From assembly GCF_001922345.1 (NCBI RefSeq), contig NZ_CP018811.1:3658001-3722000 (forward strand): a stretch of DNA of 64,000 bases, given 5' to 3'. Below are positions 28,355 through 36,870 of the stretch, in pieces (the stretch's first letter is position 1; each line of letters starts with the position of its first letter). The notes under the pieces are model-generated. The model saw nothing but the letters and a program-made list of their open reading frames with translations. It was not told the origin of the DNA and ran no database searches. The stretch is from Paraburkholderia sp. SOS3. GTDB lineage: Bacteria; Pseudomonadota; Gammaproteobacteria; Burkholderiales; Burkholderiaceae. The translations under genes and the position numbers were made by a program.

Positions 28355-30385
28355 TCACAAGGGAATGTTGAGGTTCAGGTAGATCAGCTTGCTGGTTTCG
28401 CGGGTACGGTCCATCCGCTGGCTTGCCACCCCGATTCCGTAGGCGAGCGTGGCTTGCGTGCCGAGCTGCCATGCCTGCTCGAGACGCACTTCCCATAACG
28501 CGCTGTCGCCGACGTTGCTCTGCCGGTATCCGCCGAAGGTCGCGTACACGCGTTGCGCAAACGACTTGTCCGCGTTGCGCCACGGCGTCCACTGGTACAT
28601 CGCGGTGAGCTGAGCGGTGTAATCGCGCGGCGGACTGAAATAGACGGTGTTGGTCACCGTGTTGCTGCTCGTGTTGAACTCGACCCAGGTCGAAATCTGA
28701 TGACTCGGCGTATTGAGGAACCGCTCGTACCAGATCGCCGCCCACTGCTGGTTCAGGTTCGTATCGCTGTAGCGGCCGACGCCATACGCGAGATCGAAGT
28801 AGCGGCGGTCGTCGACCGAATAGCGCGCGCTCGCGCCGAGCGTGCGGCCCGTGATGCCGGCCTGATACGCTTTCCACGGCAAACCGTTGCTGTTCGTATC
28901 GAAGCCCGCCTGGAAATGCCAGTGGTCGTCGAGCGCGTAACCGAACGTGCCCGCGGCGCCCGTGTACGAGTTGCCGCCCGTCGAGTGGTCGACCTCCGCT
29001 GCCGCATCGATGCCGTTCAGCCGAAAATCGGCGCCGATGCCGTTACGCACGCGGCTCACGCTGTCGCCGTCGCCGGTATCCGCGCGGCCGCTGAACTGAT
29101 GCGCGAACACGCGCCAGTACTTCGCGATGGGCTGCGAATACAGTTGCGTGTCGACGCCCCAGTCGTTGTCGGCGATCACCGAGTTGCCCTTCTGCCCGTT
29201 CGCCGCGACGATCAGCTGAGGGCTCTTGTAGGCCTCGTAATCGCGCTGGAATTTCTTGACCGTGTTGTTGTCGGGGAACTGGTCGGCGAACGTCGCATTG
29301 ACCTCGGCCGCGCGGTCGTACTGGTTCAGTTGCAACGCGGTCTCGCCGAGACCGGCGAGCGTCTCGATGTCGCCGGGGTGGTCGACGAGCGTGCCCGCAT
29401 AAAGCCTTTCGGCTTCGCGCGGCCGCTGCTGAACGAGCGACGCGTCGGAACGCGCGCTGATCAGCGCGGGATCGAACGGCGCTTCGTGACGCAGCGTGTC
29501 GAGCGCCTCGACGCCTTCGCGCGTGCGGTCCGTATACAACAGGTACTGTGCCTGCAGCTTTTTCACGCGGCCATAGTCTTCGCTGATGTCTTCCGGGTGC
29601 TCGGAGAGATCGGCGCGAATCGGCGTGCTCGCGGAAATCTGCTTCAGCAGTTGCTGCGCGTTGTCGTAGCGGCCCGAATCGAGGTAGGCAAAGAAAAGCC
29701 CTTCCTGCACGTCGATGCGCTTCAACACATGCGGCTCGACCGATGGCGTGAGCGGGTCGACCGGCGTTTGCAGCGCGCGTTCGTAAGCGGGTGCCGCGCG
29801 CCGCGGTTTGTCGAGATACGTGTACGCGTCGCCGGCGGCCGCATAGGTGCGCGCGGGCAGCGGCTCCTTCGAGATCGTCAGCTGTTCGTAGAGCGCGGTG
29901 GCTTCCTTCATGCGGCCGCCCCCCTGCAATGCGCCAACGCGCTCGGCAAGCACTTCGCGGCGGACTTCGGCGTAGTCGTCGCCCTCGGGAATGCGCGCGA
30001 GCATGTCGTCGATATGAGCCAGGGCCGACTTCATCTGGGAAAGCCGGTCGGGGTCGTCGCTTGCGATTGCCTGCTGCCGGCCCCAATGCACTTCGGTCAC
30101 CACGACAAGCGATTCGATCTGCAACAGGTCCTTCTGCGAAAACGCATCGGGACGCTTGCGCGCCTGTTCTAGCGCGACCTGCGGCGAGCCGCCGCCCGCC
30201 AGTTCGAATACCTGTCTGCGAATCTGGTCGCGTTCGGTCATGATCTGGCCTTCTGCGACATTCCCCGGTGAATCCGCTGCGGCACTGGGCTGCGCGGCGC
30301 AGTAGTCGCGCGCGAGCAGCGCCAGCAGCAAGGCAGTCGCCTTGACTGCGGCGCGCATGCGTCGGCTAGAGCGTCTGTTTTTCAT
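28355..30385 (-). CDS. pgaA: Outer-membrane PNAG export porin PgaA
   Basis: A 676-residue export protein. The ATG at 30385 has GAGG seven bases upstream and gives a basic N-region with a signal sequence (VKATALLLALLARDYCAAQP); the frame is open to 30613 but lacks a signal there. The N-terminal half is TPR-like periplasmic helices, with repeated segments such as ETLAGLGETALQLNQYDRAAE that bind PgaB and the polymer. The C-terminal third (from about 430) is beta-barrel sequence with alternating aromatic strands and ends ETSKLIYLNLNIPL, an outer-membrane protein ending. It is the first gene of pgaABCD-glmS. Confidence 0.93.
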   Translation of the reverse strand: MKNRRSSRRMRAAVKATALLLALLARDYCAAQPSAAADSPGNVAEGQIMTERDQIRRQVFELAGGGSPQVALEQARKRPDAFSQKDLLQIESLVVVTEVHWGRQQAIASDDPDRLSQMKSALAHIDDMLARIPEGDDYAEVRREVLAERVGALQGGGRMKEATALYEQLTISKEPLPARTYAAAGDAYTYLDKPRRAAPAYERALQTPVDPLTPSVEPHVLKRIDVQEGLFFAYLDSGRYDNAQQLLKQISASTPIRADLSEHPEDISEDYGRVKKLQAQYLLYTDRTREGVEALDTLRHEAPFDPALISARSDASLVQQRPREAERLYAGTLVDHPGDIETLAGLGETALQLNQYDRAAEVNATFADQFPDNNTVKKFQRDYEAYKSPQLIVAANGQKGNSVIADNDWGVDTQLYSQPIAKYWRVFAHQFSGRADTGDGDSVSRVRNGIGADFRLNGIDAAAEVDHSTGGNSYTGAAGTFGYALDDHWHFQAGFDTNSNGLPWKAYQAGITGRTLGASARYSVDDRRYFDLAYGVGRYSDTNLNQQWAAIWYERFLNTPSHQISTWVEFNTSSNTVTNTVYFSPPRDYTAQLTAMYQWTPWRNADKSFAQRVYATFGGYRQSNVGDSALWEVRLEQAWQLGTQATLAYGIGVASQRMDRTRETSKLIYLNLNIPL

Positions 30386-31313
30386 GGTTCCTCGCTTGTC
30401 GGAGCCGCGCTCCAGACAAAAGAACCCCCCGTGCCATATTTGGCACGACTGAAAAACATCGGGGAATTCCTGGTCTCGCGTGCGGCGTTTATGTACAGCG
30501 CTACCCGGTGTCTCTTCGAACGCAATACCTCGGCTAGCGCGGCCACGCCATAAGCGAGGTCTGTGCCAGAGCAATGCAGACCTTTTACCGACAAGGGAAA
30601 CGTTGCAGACCATCGACGTGCTTCGTGAGCATGCCGAAGAAATGTTTCATCGGTGAAAGTACGCCAGCGCACACAGCGCAATGACCGGCCCGGCCGCACG
30701 CGTTCCTGCAAGAGGATTTGCGCGGGGGAAACCGCGCACACATTGAACGTCGCTTGCGCGCACGACCGGCCGCAAAAAGCGTTTCATGAATGAACAGGCC
30801 GTTGAAAAGCGGGTCGGATTCGTCAGCGGATACGAAGCGGGTTGCACCGGCAAACCCGCACATTCGCGCATGAATGATTTGCTGAATTCGTTTCAGGTCA
30901 GGAAACAATGACCGGTGCCGCGCTAAAACGCAAATAAAACACTTTCGAGAACGGACTTTCGCGGTATGCAATACGCGTGGCCCCAATTTCCCCGCATGCA
31001 ACGCCAAACGTTCGCTCGCGCACAGAACGGGCAGGCGTCGAAAGCTTAATGTCTCGCTCGCGAAGTCGAATTGTTGTGTTGCACCGCGCATGGCCAGCGC
31101 GATGCGACGCAGCCGGGTGCCTCTAATTTTTCGCTCATTCTCCGCGCCGATCATGCAGGTCATGGCTTCGGGTAACCGTTTCGGGTCACCCCGCGGTTAG
31201 CCCCGCGGTTAGCCCCGCGGTTAGCCCCTCGGTTAGCCCCTGGGTTAGTTCTTCGGGCAAGCCTGAGATATCGCCAGAAATCCTGCGGCACGACATGAAA
31301 GCGAGGCACCCAA
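30386..31313. other. Long leader/regulatory region upstream of the pga operon
   Basis: This 928-base divergent gap between pgaA and uspA has no supported gene; the longest frame (30585-31163, minus) looks non-coding. It holds a 6-base-pair palindrome, GTGCCATATTTGGCAC, at 30431-30446, about 45 bases before pgaA. Two related inverted repeats occur (TTTCATCGGTGAAA at 30645-30658 and TTTCATGAATGAAC at 30782-30795). There is also a 12-base tandem repeat near the uspA side. Length and contents suggest complex control of pga expression. Confidence 0.5.
31189..31248 (+). repeat. Five tandem copies of a 12-base unit (CCCCGCGGTTAG)
   Basis: Copies at 31189, 31201 and 31213 are identical; those at 31225 and 31237 differ at one or two bases. 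Each of the first three units contains the palindrome CCGCGG. The array ends about 65 bases before the uspA ATG. It could be a variable-number repeat or a multi-site protein-binding array. Confidence 0.8.
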
Positions 31314-31811
31314 ATGTACAAGCACATTCTCGTAGCAGTCGGAACCCGTTCCGATTCGATCACGCTGGAAGCAGCAATCCGGCTCGCGCACGAAACCGGC
31401 GCGCGAGTCACCGCACTGCATGTCGTCGATCCGGTACCGCCGTATGCGGGCGCCGAGACCTGCGACTTCGGCGCGGTGTTCGAAGCATTGGACGCCTACG
31501 GGCATGCAGTCGAAGCGCGCTGCCTCGAGGCGATTCATCGGTCCGGCTGCGCAGGCGATGCGCGCTCGATCGTGCTGCCGATGAGCGGCGTCACGGTGGG
31601 CCGCGCGATTGCCGAACACGCGCGCGAGATCGGCGCGGATCTGCTTGTCGTCGGTAACCGGAGGGCGTCTTTGCTGAGCTTCTTGCGCGAGAACCTGTAT
31701 AAGGAACTGCGGCGCCAGACGGATACGCCGGTGCTCGTCGCGACCGATGCGCTGCCGGCCGCAGCGGGCCGCGCGCTCGCGCTGCGGCCGCGTTATGCGC
31801 GCACGGTTTGA
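31314..31811 (+). CDS. Universal stress protein (UspA family)
   Basis: A 165-residue single-domain Usp. The N-terminal strand MYKHILVAVG with the following conserved residues, the ALHVVDP block, and the nucleotide-binding-type tail GADLLVVGNRRASLLSFLRENLYKELRRQTDTPVLV are all recognisable. The usual ATP-binding GxxGxxGxxxGS(V) pattern is only partly kept (VGNRRASLLSFL), so ATP binding is doubtful. GCGAGG lies about eight bases before the ATG. The last 20 residues are an extra basic extension. It is divergent from the pga operon across the long leader with the 12-base repeat. Confidence 0.9.
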   Translation: MYKHILVAVGTRSDSITLEAAIRLAHETGARVTALHVVDPVPPYAGAETCDFGAVFEALDAYGHAVEARCLEAIHRSGCAGDARSIVLPMSGVTVGRAIAEHAREIGADLLVVGNRRASLLSFLRENLYKELRRQTDTPVLVATDALPAAAGRALALRPRYARTV

Positions 31812-31868
31812 TGTGTCCGAGGTTCGCCGCAGCGGCGCGCGGTAACGGCCGCGCCTGCCGGCTGGAGA

Positions 31869-32576
31869 CTAGCGGTATTCGAGCTTGGGATACCAGTCGG
31901 TGCCGCGCCCCTCGGGCGTCAGGTCGAGAATGGTCCACAGCGGCATCGGGTCCGGCGCGCCGCGCGGGTCCTGACCCGGGTCGGCCGTCGCGAATCCCAT
32001 CTCGCCGCCCCAGAAATGGCGGATCGTGCCGTCGCGACGTGTAAACACGTTGAGCGCGGGCTCGTCGCCGCCTTCCTGCGAGATCGCGTGATAGTCGCGG
32101 CTGAAGTTGCCGTTCAGGTCCGAGTACAACGGCAGGTCTCGCCAGCCGCGTGCCTTCGTGAACGCGAGTATTTTCTGAAGCGGCGAGCGCGCGACGACTG
32201 CCATCGCCACGCGCTGCTGCACATCGGCCGCTTCGCCTTCCCAGGCGCTTAACAACGACGTGCACATCGGGCACGGACGCTCGCGCTGCGGACCGAACAT
32301 ATAGCTGTAGACGACGAGCGTCTGCTTGTCGCCGAAGAGCCCCGCGAAATCGACCGCGCCCTGCTCGCCTTCGAAGCGATAGTCGCCGGTCACCGCGCCG
32401 CCGGGCGGCAAGGTGCGGCGTAATGCGGCCACGCGCTCGATGGACCGGCGCAGTTCGATCTCTTGCGCAAGCAGTGCGTTGCGGGCGCGCCGGTAATCGG
32501 CGCTTTCATTCGGGAACGTCACGGTGTTGCGTTGAGCGAGTTCGACGGCGGGAACGAGGGTGGGAGTGTTCGCCAT
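31869..32576 (-). CDS. DUF899 family thioredoxin-fold protein
   Basis: A 235-residue cytoplasmic protein of the DUF899 family, which has a thioredoxin-like fold and unknown function. The conserved YSYMFGPQRERPCPMCTSLLSAWEG segment (about 95-120) contains the CPMC pair where thioredoxin has its redox site. C-terminal blocks NVFTRRDGTIRHFWGGEMGF and DLTPEGRGTDWYPKLEY are typical of the family. AGGAGA precedes the ATG at 32576; the upstream open frame is not family-like. It follows the GST gene by about 40 bases on the same strand, suggesting a small oxidative or detoxification operon. Confidence 0.88.
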   Translation of the reverse strand: MANTPTLVPAVELAQRNTVTFPNESADYRRARNALLAQEIELRRSIERVAALRRTLPPGGAVTGDYRFEGEQGAVDFAGLFGDKQTLVVYSYMFGPQRERPCPMCTSLLSAWEGEAADVQQRVAMAVVARSPLQKILAFTKARGWRDLPLYSDLNGNFSRDYHAISQEGGDEPALNVFTRRDGTIRHFWGGEMGFATADPGQDPRGAPDPMPLWTILDLTPEGRGTDWYPKLEYR

Positions 32577-32617
32577 ATCAGTCTCCTGTGAAAGTGCTCG
32601 ATGCGGGGCTGAACGAT

Positions 32618-33277
32618 TCAATCGCGCTCTGGCGCGCCCAGCGGAAAAAGCGGCCGGTATGGCCGCGCTTCGTCGACCGCGCGGGCGAATGAAGGCCGCG
32701 CGAGCAGCCGCTGCCGGTATGCGATCACATTTGGAAATGCGGCGCCGATCCGATGCGTCCAATCCGCATAAAACAGGGAAGGCGCGGCCGCGCAGTCGGC
32801 AAGGCTGAAGTGCTCGCCCGCGGCCCACGTGCGATTCGCCATCGTGCGGTCGAGCCATCCGTAGGCCGTGTCGAGCATCGCGCGCGCATCGGCGACGCCG
32901 CGCATATCGCGCTCGGCTTCGGGCCGCAACGCATCGAAAACGATCTTCTGCTGCGGCGTCGAGACGTAATTGTCGAAAAAGCGGTCCATGCTCCGCACTT
33001 CGATCGCGGCATCGCGATCATCGGGCACGAGCTGTACCGGGCCCGGATAGTGCAAGCCCAGATATTCGATGATGACGGTCGATTCGATGACCGTGCGGCC
33101 CTCGTCGACGAGCAGCGGAAAGCGCCTGATCGGCCATAGCGCCGCGAATTCCTCGGTCAGCTGCCGATTGTCGGGAGAAAGCTCGCGCCATTCGAACGGC
33201 GTGCCGTTCTCATAGAGCGCGACCAGAACCTTCTGGCAGTACGAAGAGAAAGGGTGGGCGTAGAGCTTGAGCGTCAT
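32618..33277 (-). CDS. Glutathione S-transferase family protein
   Basis: A 219-residue cytosolic GST-fold protein. The N-terminal thioredoxin-like domain begins MTLKLYAHPFSSYCQKVLVALYE, with Ser/Tyr/Cys near the usual catalytic position. The glutathione-binding FPLLVDEGRTVIESTVIIEYL (cis-Pro and the ES pair) is intact. The C-terminal helical domain contains the WAAGEHFSLADCAAAPSLFY motif with the conserved N-capping box. Its substrate is unknown. It lies upstream of the DUF899 gene on the same strand, with 41 bases between them. Confidence 0.92.
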   Translation of the reverse strand: MTLKLYAHPFSSYCQKVLVALYENGTPFEWRELSPDNRQLTEEFAALWPIRRFPLLVDEGRTVIESTVIIEYLGLHYPGPVQLVPDDRDAAIEVRSMDRFFDNYVSTPQQKIVFDALRPEAERDMRGVADARAMLDTAYGWLDRTMANRTWAAGEHFSLADCAAAPSLFYADWTHRIGAAFPNVIAYRQRLLARPSFARAVDEARPYRPLFPLGAPERD

Positions 33278-33398
33278 CGTGCGTCACCTCCGGCGAACGT
33301 GCGTGAGTCAGGGCCTTTCGACCAGACGACGAACGAAGCCGCAGGAAATCGACACGCCGGCGAAAAATTTCGCCCCTGCCCGACACCGCTACGCGTTT

Positions 33399-34676
33399 CT
33401 ACCTGGCCGCGCGCCGGTCCACCGCCTCCTGCAAGATCGACGCCGCCGCAGCGGCCGCGACCTCGCAACCGAGCACGATATGCTCGTCGGCCGTGTTCTC
33501 GGTGAAATCGTGACTGATGCCGCCGATGCTCGGCACGAACATCATGCAGGCGGGCAGATGCGCCGCGAGTATCTGCGCATCGTGCGCGGCGCCGCTCGGC
33601 ATGCGCACCGAACGGCCGAGCGCGAGCGCGTGCGCGGCATGGGCGATGTGCTCCTGTAACGCGGCGTCCATTGACACGGGCTCGATCGCTTTGTCGAGCG
33701 CGGCAAGCACGACGCCGACCGGCCCACGCGCGTCGAACTCGCGCACGAGGGCAGCAAGCGCCGCGTCCATTGCGGCGAGACGTTCGGCGCTGCCGTCGCG
33801 AAACTGCAAATAGAGGTCCGCCTGACCGGGCACGACGCTCAGCGATCCGGGTTCGAGATCGATGCGGCCGACGGTCCACACGGTATCGGCATCGGCGAGC
33901 GCGCGAAACGCGTCGTCCATGCGCGCGATAAACGCGACGAGCGCCGCGCCCGCATCGCGGCGAATCGACATCGGCGTCGTGCCTGCGTGATTGCGCTGGC
34001 CCGTGAAGCGCACGCGCAGCTCGCGCATGCCGACGATCGTCGTGACGACGCCGATCGCATGACCGCTCGCTTCGAGCCGCCCGCCCTGCTCGATATGCGG
34101 CTCGAAACAGGCGATATGGCGCGCGCGCTCGAGATGCGCGCGCGGCCGTCCGGCGAGTCCGGCCGCGTGCAGCGCGTCGTGCAGCAACTGCCCGTCACGG
34201 TTGCGCGCGCAACGGATTGCTTCGTCGACCGATGCGTCGTGCTCGTCACCCACGAAGCTGCGGCTGCCGAGAAACCCTGAAAACGTGCCCTCTTCGTCGA
34301 TCCACGATGCGACGTCGAGCGCGAGATGCCGCGTCTCGTCGCTTTCGGCGAGCGCGCGCGCGATTTCCAGACCGTAGATCACGCCGAGCGCGCCATCGAG
34401 CCAGCCGCCGGTCGGCTGCGTATCGGTATGCGAACCGATCAGCAGCGCGGGGCCGGCCTGGCGAGAGCGGCCGAACACATTGCCGACGCCGTCGATCTGC
34501 GCGTCGAGCCCGGCCTCGCTCATGCGGCCGGCAAGCCAGCGGCGCGACTCGATATCGACGGGCGACAACGCGAGCCGCACGACGCCGGGTCCAGTCGCGC
34601 CGAAGCTGCGCAGCGTGCGCAGGTCGCCGAGCAGGCGCTCGGCATTGATGGTCGGCAAAAAACTTTTCTCCTTCAA
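33399..34676 (-). CDS. M20-type amidohydrolase (N-carbamoyl-amino-acid / allantoate hydrolase family)
   Basis: A 425-residue zinc/manganese hydrolase of the hydantoinase/carbamoylase group. Metal-site segments are GSHTDTQPTGGWLDG (about 82-96), the glutamate pair in DEEGTFSGFLGSRSF (about 127-141), the EPHIEQG block (about 191-197) and the late GGISHDFTENTADEH. The dimerisation-domain segment GQRNHAGTTPM is intact. These enzymes hydrolyse N-carbamoyl amino acids, allantoate or ureidoglycolate; the neighbouring genes do not decide which. It lies upstream of the GST gene and 54 bases downstream of an SDR gene. Confidence 0.87.
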   Translation of the reverse strand: MKEKSFLPTINAERLLGDLRTLRSFGATGPGVVRLALSPVDIESRRWLAGRMSEAGLDAQIDGVGNVFGRSRQAGPALLIGSHTDTQPTGGWLDGALGVIYGLEIARALAESDETRHLALDVASWIDEEGTFSGFLGSRSFVGDEHDASVDEAIRCARNRDGQLLHDALHAAGLAGRPRAHLERARHIACFEPHIEQGGRLEASGHAIGVVTTIVGMRELRVRFTGQRNHAGTTPMSIRRDAGAALVAFIARMDDAFRALADADTVWTVGRIDLEPGSLSVVPGQADLYLQFRDGSAERLAAMDAALAALVREFDARGPVGVVLAALDKAIEPVSMDAALQEHIAHAAHALALGRSVRMPSGAAHDAQILAAHLPACMMFVPSIGGISHDFTENTADEHIVLGCEVAAAAAASILQEAVDRRAAR

Positions 34677-34730
34677 TGGATCGGTTTCGACCGGTCGGTG
34701 TGCCTCGCGATCGAGCAGCGACCCGGCCGC

Positions 34731-35645
34731 TCAGCGCTGCTTGATAAACGCTTCGAAAGCGGCCGCGTAATCGGGATGCCAGCGCGACAGCGGCGGCCGG
34801 TTTTCGACGATATCGCCGGCCGCCCACAGAATGCGCCGTTCGTCGAGCGAGCGCGGCACGTCGTTGTCGGGACACAGAATATAGAAATCGCCGGCCGCGA
34901 GGCGCGTCATCATGAAGTCGACGGTCTGCTCCGCGGTCCATGCGCCGGCCGGCTTCTCGGTGCGATCGCGCCGCGTGAGATCGGTGAACACGAAGCCGGG
35001 AATCAGCAGATGCGCGCTGATCCTGCCGTCCGCCGTATTGCGCAACTCATGCTGCAGCGCTTCGGTGAAAGCCTTCAGGCCGGCTTTCGCGACGTTGTAT
35101 GCGGGGTCGCCCGGCGGCGTCGTGATGCCCTGCTTCGAGCCCGTGTTGATGACGAGGCCGGGACGGCCGCGTTCGATCATCGCGGGCACGAACGTCTGCG
35201 TGCCGTGAATCACGCCCCACAGATTGACGCCGAGAATGCGCTGCCAGTGGTCGCCGGGACCGAACATCGTGCTGCCGATCTGAATGCCCGCGTTGTTCAT
35301 CAGCACGTCGGTGCCGCCGAAGCGCTCGCGCACCGCCGTCTGCAGCCGTTGCACGTCTTCGATGCGGCTCACGTCGGTCTGCTGCGCGAAGACGTCTTCC
35401 TTGCCGTGTGCGGCGACTGCGGCGATCTGATCGACTGCGTGGGCAAGACGCTCGGCGCCGAGATCGGCGATGCACACGCGCAGCCCCAGTTGCGCGAAAC
35501 GCTTTGCGGCCGCGAGGCCGATACCGGCGGCGCCGCCGGTAACGACGGCAACAGCGCCCGGGTTGAGCGCAGGGTGAATTGCCGGATTGCCTGCGGGATG
35601 AGCGGCCGCGGAATGAGCGGCGGCTTGAGTGGTGGAATCAGTCAT
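34731..35645 (-). CDS. Short-chain dehydrogenase/reductase (SDR)
   Basis: A 304-residue NAD(P)-dependent oxidoreductase. The cofactor motif TGGAAGIG (about 37-44), the NNAG strand, the catalytic Ser region (VINTGSKQG) and YNVAKAG (Tyr/Lys pair) are all present. The N-terminus carries about 30 Ala/His/Pro-rich residues not typical of the family (AAAHSAAAHPAGNPAIHPAL). An internal start is therefore possible, although the ATG at 35645 is the only clear one. A 9-base-pair hairpin overlaps the leader at 35664-35691. It is followed by the amidohydrolase gene; substrate unknown. Confidence 0.9.
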   Translation of the reverse strand: MTDSTTQAAAHSAAAHPAGNPAIHPALNPGAVAVVTGGAAGIGLAAAKRFAQLGLRVCIADLGAERLAHAVDQIAAVAAHGKEDVFAQQTDVSRIEDVQRLQTAVRERFGGTDVLMNNAGIQIGSTMFGPGDHWQRILGVNLWGVIHGTQTFVPAMIERGRPGLVINTGSKQGITTPPGDPAYNVAKAGLKAFTEALQHELRNTADGRISAHLLIPGFVFTDLTRRDRTEKPAGAWTAEQTVDFMMTRLAAGDFYILCPDNDVPRSLDERRILWAAGDIVENRPPLSRWHPDYAAAFEAFIKQR

Positions 35646-35663
35646 CGGGACCTCGTTGGCGCG

Positions 35664-35691
35664 GGGACCGCGACACCGGTGCCGCGGTCCC
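35664..35691. repeat. Hairpin in the leader of the SDR gene
   Basis: GGGACCGCG (35664-35672) pairs with CGCGGTCCC (35683-35691) around a 10-base loop, 19 bases upstream of the SDR start codon. Without a T-tract it is more likely a leader structure than a terminator. Confidence 0.45.
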
Positions 35692-35784
35692 GGTTCAGAA
35701 AAAGCAATGTGGCCGACGATGCTAGCACGAAGCATCGCCATGCATCGCCGCGCATTGCAGCGAATGGCCGGGCATTACGGTCAT

Positions 35785-36690
35785 TCATGCGGGCGCACCG
35801 CTCTGCCCGCTTTCAACGAGCTTCACAAGCGTATGCAGCACGCGATTGGCCGGCGTCGCGACGCCGAGCGCCGCGCCGCGCCGCACGACATAGCCGTTCA
35901 GGTGATCGATTTCGCTGCGCCGGCCGCGCGCGAGGTCCTGCGCCGTCGACGAATACTGGCCGGCCATCGTCTCGGCAATGCGGCGCACCGCGACGTCGAT
36001 ATCGCCGGGAATCACGACGCGATCGGCCTGCGCCACGGCAACGCATTCGTCGACGACGTCGCGCATCACGCCGGACACGCCCTCGCGCTGCACGAGCTGA
36101 CCGTACGGCAATTGCGCGAGCGCCGACATCGCGTTATATGCGCAATTGAGAATCAGCTTCGCCCACAGCGCGCCGCGCACGTTATCGGAAATCTCGGTTG
36201 GCACGCCGGCATCGATCAGCGCGCGCGCCACGGCATCGCTCGCAGGCGACGGCTCGATCACGAGCTCGCCGCGGCCGTTGTGCCTGACGTGGCCGGGCCC
36301 GGCCATTCCGGCCGCGACATAGACGACGGCCGCCGCCACTTGCTGCGTGACGTGCTCGCGCACGCGCTGCGCATTGTCGACGCCGTTTTGCAGCGACAGG
36401 ACCAGCGCGTCGGCCGCGAGATGCGCACGCAGCTGCTGCGCGGCAGCTTCGGTATCGGTGGACTTCACGCAGAACAGCACGAGTTGCGCGCCCTTCGCAG
36501 CGCTCGTTTCGGTGCTCGCTTCGGCACGCACGAATTCGTCGAAGCTTTGCGTGTCGAGCCGCAAACCGTGCGCGCGAATCGCATCGACATGCTGCGCGCG
36601 GCCGATCAGCACGACATCATGGCCCGCGCGCGCGAGCATGCCGCCGTAATAGCAGCCTACGGCGCCCGCGCCCATCACGGCGACTCTCAT
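35785..36690 (-). CDS. 2-dehydropantoate 2-reductase family protein (PanE/ApbA)
   Basis: A 301-residue NADPH-dependent reductase; PanE itself converts ketopantoate to pantoate in pantothenate synthesis. The Rossmann motif GAGAVGCYYGGML (7-19) opens the protein. The conserved KSTDTEAAAQQL and LQNGVDNA segments and the catalytic-type Lys in GALWAKLILNCAYNAMSAL (about 170-185) are present. Genomes of this group often carry several paralogues acting on other 2-ketoacids, so panE identity is not certain. The neighbouring SDR and amidohydrolase genes give no pathway. Confidence 0.88.
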   Translation of the reverse strand: MRVAVMGAGAVGCYYGGMLARAGHDVVLIGRAQHVDAIRAHGLRLDTQSFDEFVRAEASTETSAAKGAQLVLFCVKSTDTEAAAQQLRAHLAADALVLSLQNGVDNAQRVREHVTQQVAAAVVYVAAGMAGPGHVRHNGRGELVIEPSPASDAVARALIDAGVPTEISDNVRGALWAKLILNCAYNAMSALAQLPYGQLVQREGVSGVMRDVVDECVAVAQADRVVIPGDIDVAVRRIAETMAGQYSSTAQDLARGRRSEIDHLNGYVVRRGAALGVATPANRVLHTLVKLVESGQSGAPA

Positions 36691-36870
36691 TCTGGTCTCC
36701 TTCCCGTCGAATCCCGAAGCCGGGGCGACACGCGCTTACGCTCGCACGCCGCCCGCGGCGAAAGCCGCAACGGTAGCATAGGATGTCGCGCCCGGAACAG
36801 CGCCGCCGGAACGCCGTGCAGATCGATCGGCGCCGAGCGCGGCGCCGTGCGTCGTGCGCCCTATGCCGCG

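Noticed and set aside
25472..28498. A 1008-codon plus-strand frame opposite pgaC and pgaB
   Set aside because: It is a GC-rich antisense shadow of two well-recognised genes and its translation (His/Arg/Asp-rich) has no family character.
30420..30460. Sigma54 promoter at the TGGCAC in front of pgaA
   Set aside because: The -12 TTGC element at the required distance is missing on both strands.
30585..31163. A 192-codon minus frame upstream of pgaA
   Set aside because: Cys/Arg-rich translation without any domain; the region looks regulatory.
31189..31248. CRISPR array
   Set aside because: The units are head-to-tail with no spacers and no cas genes are present.
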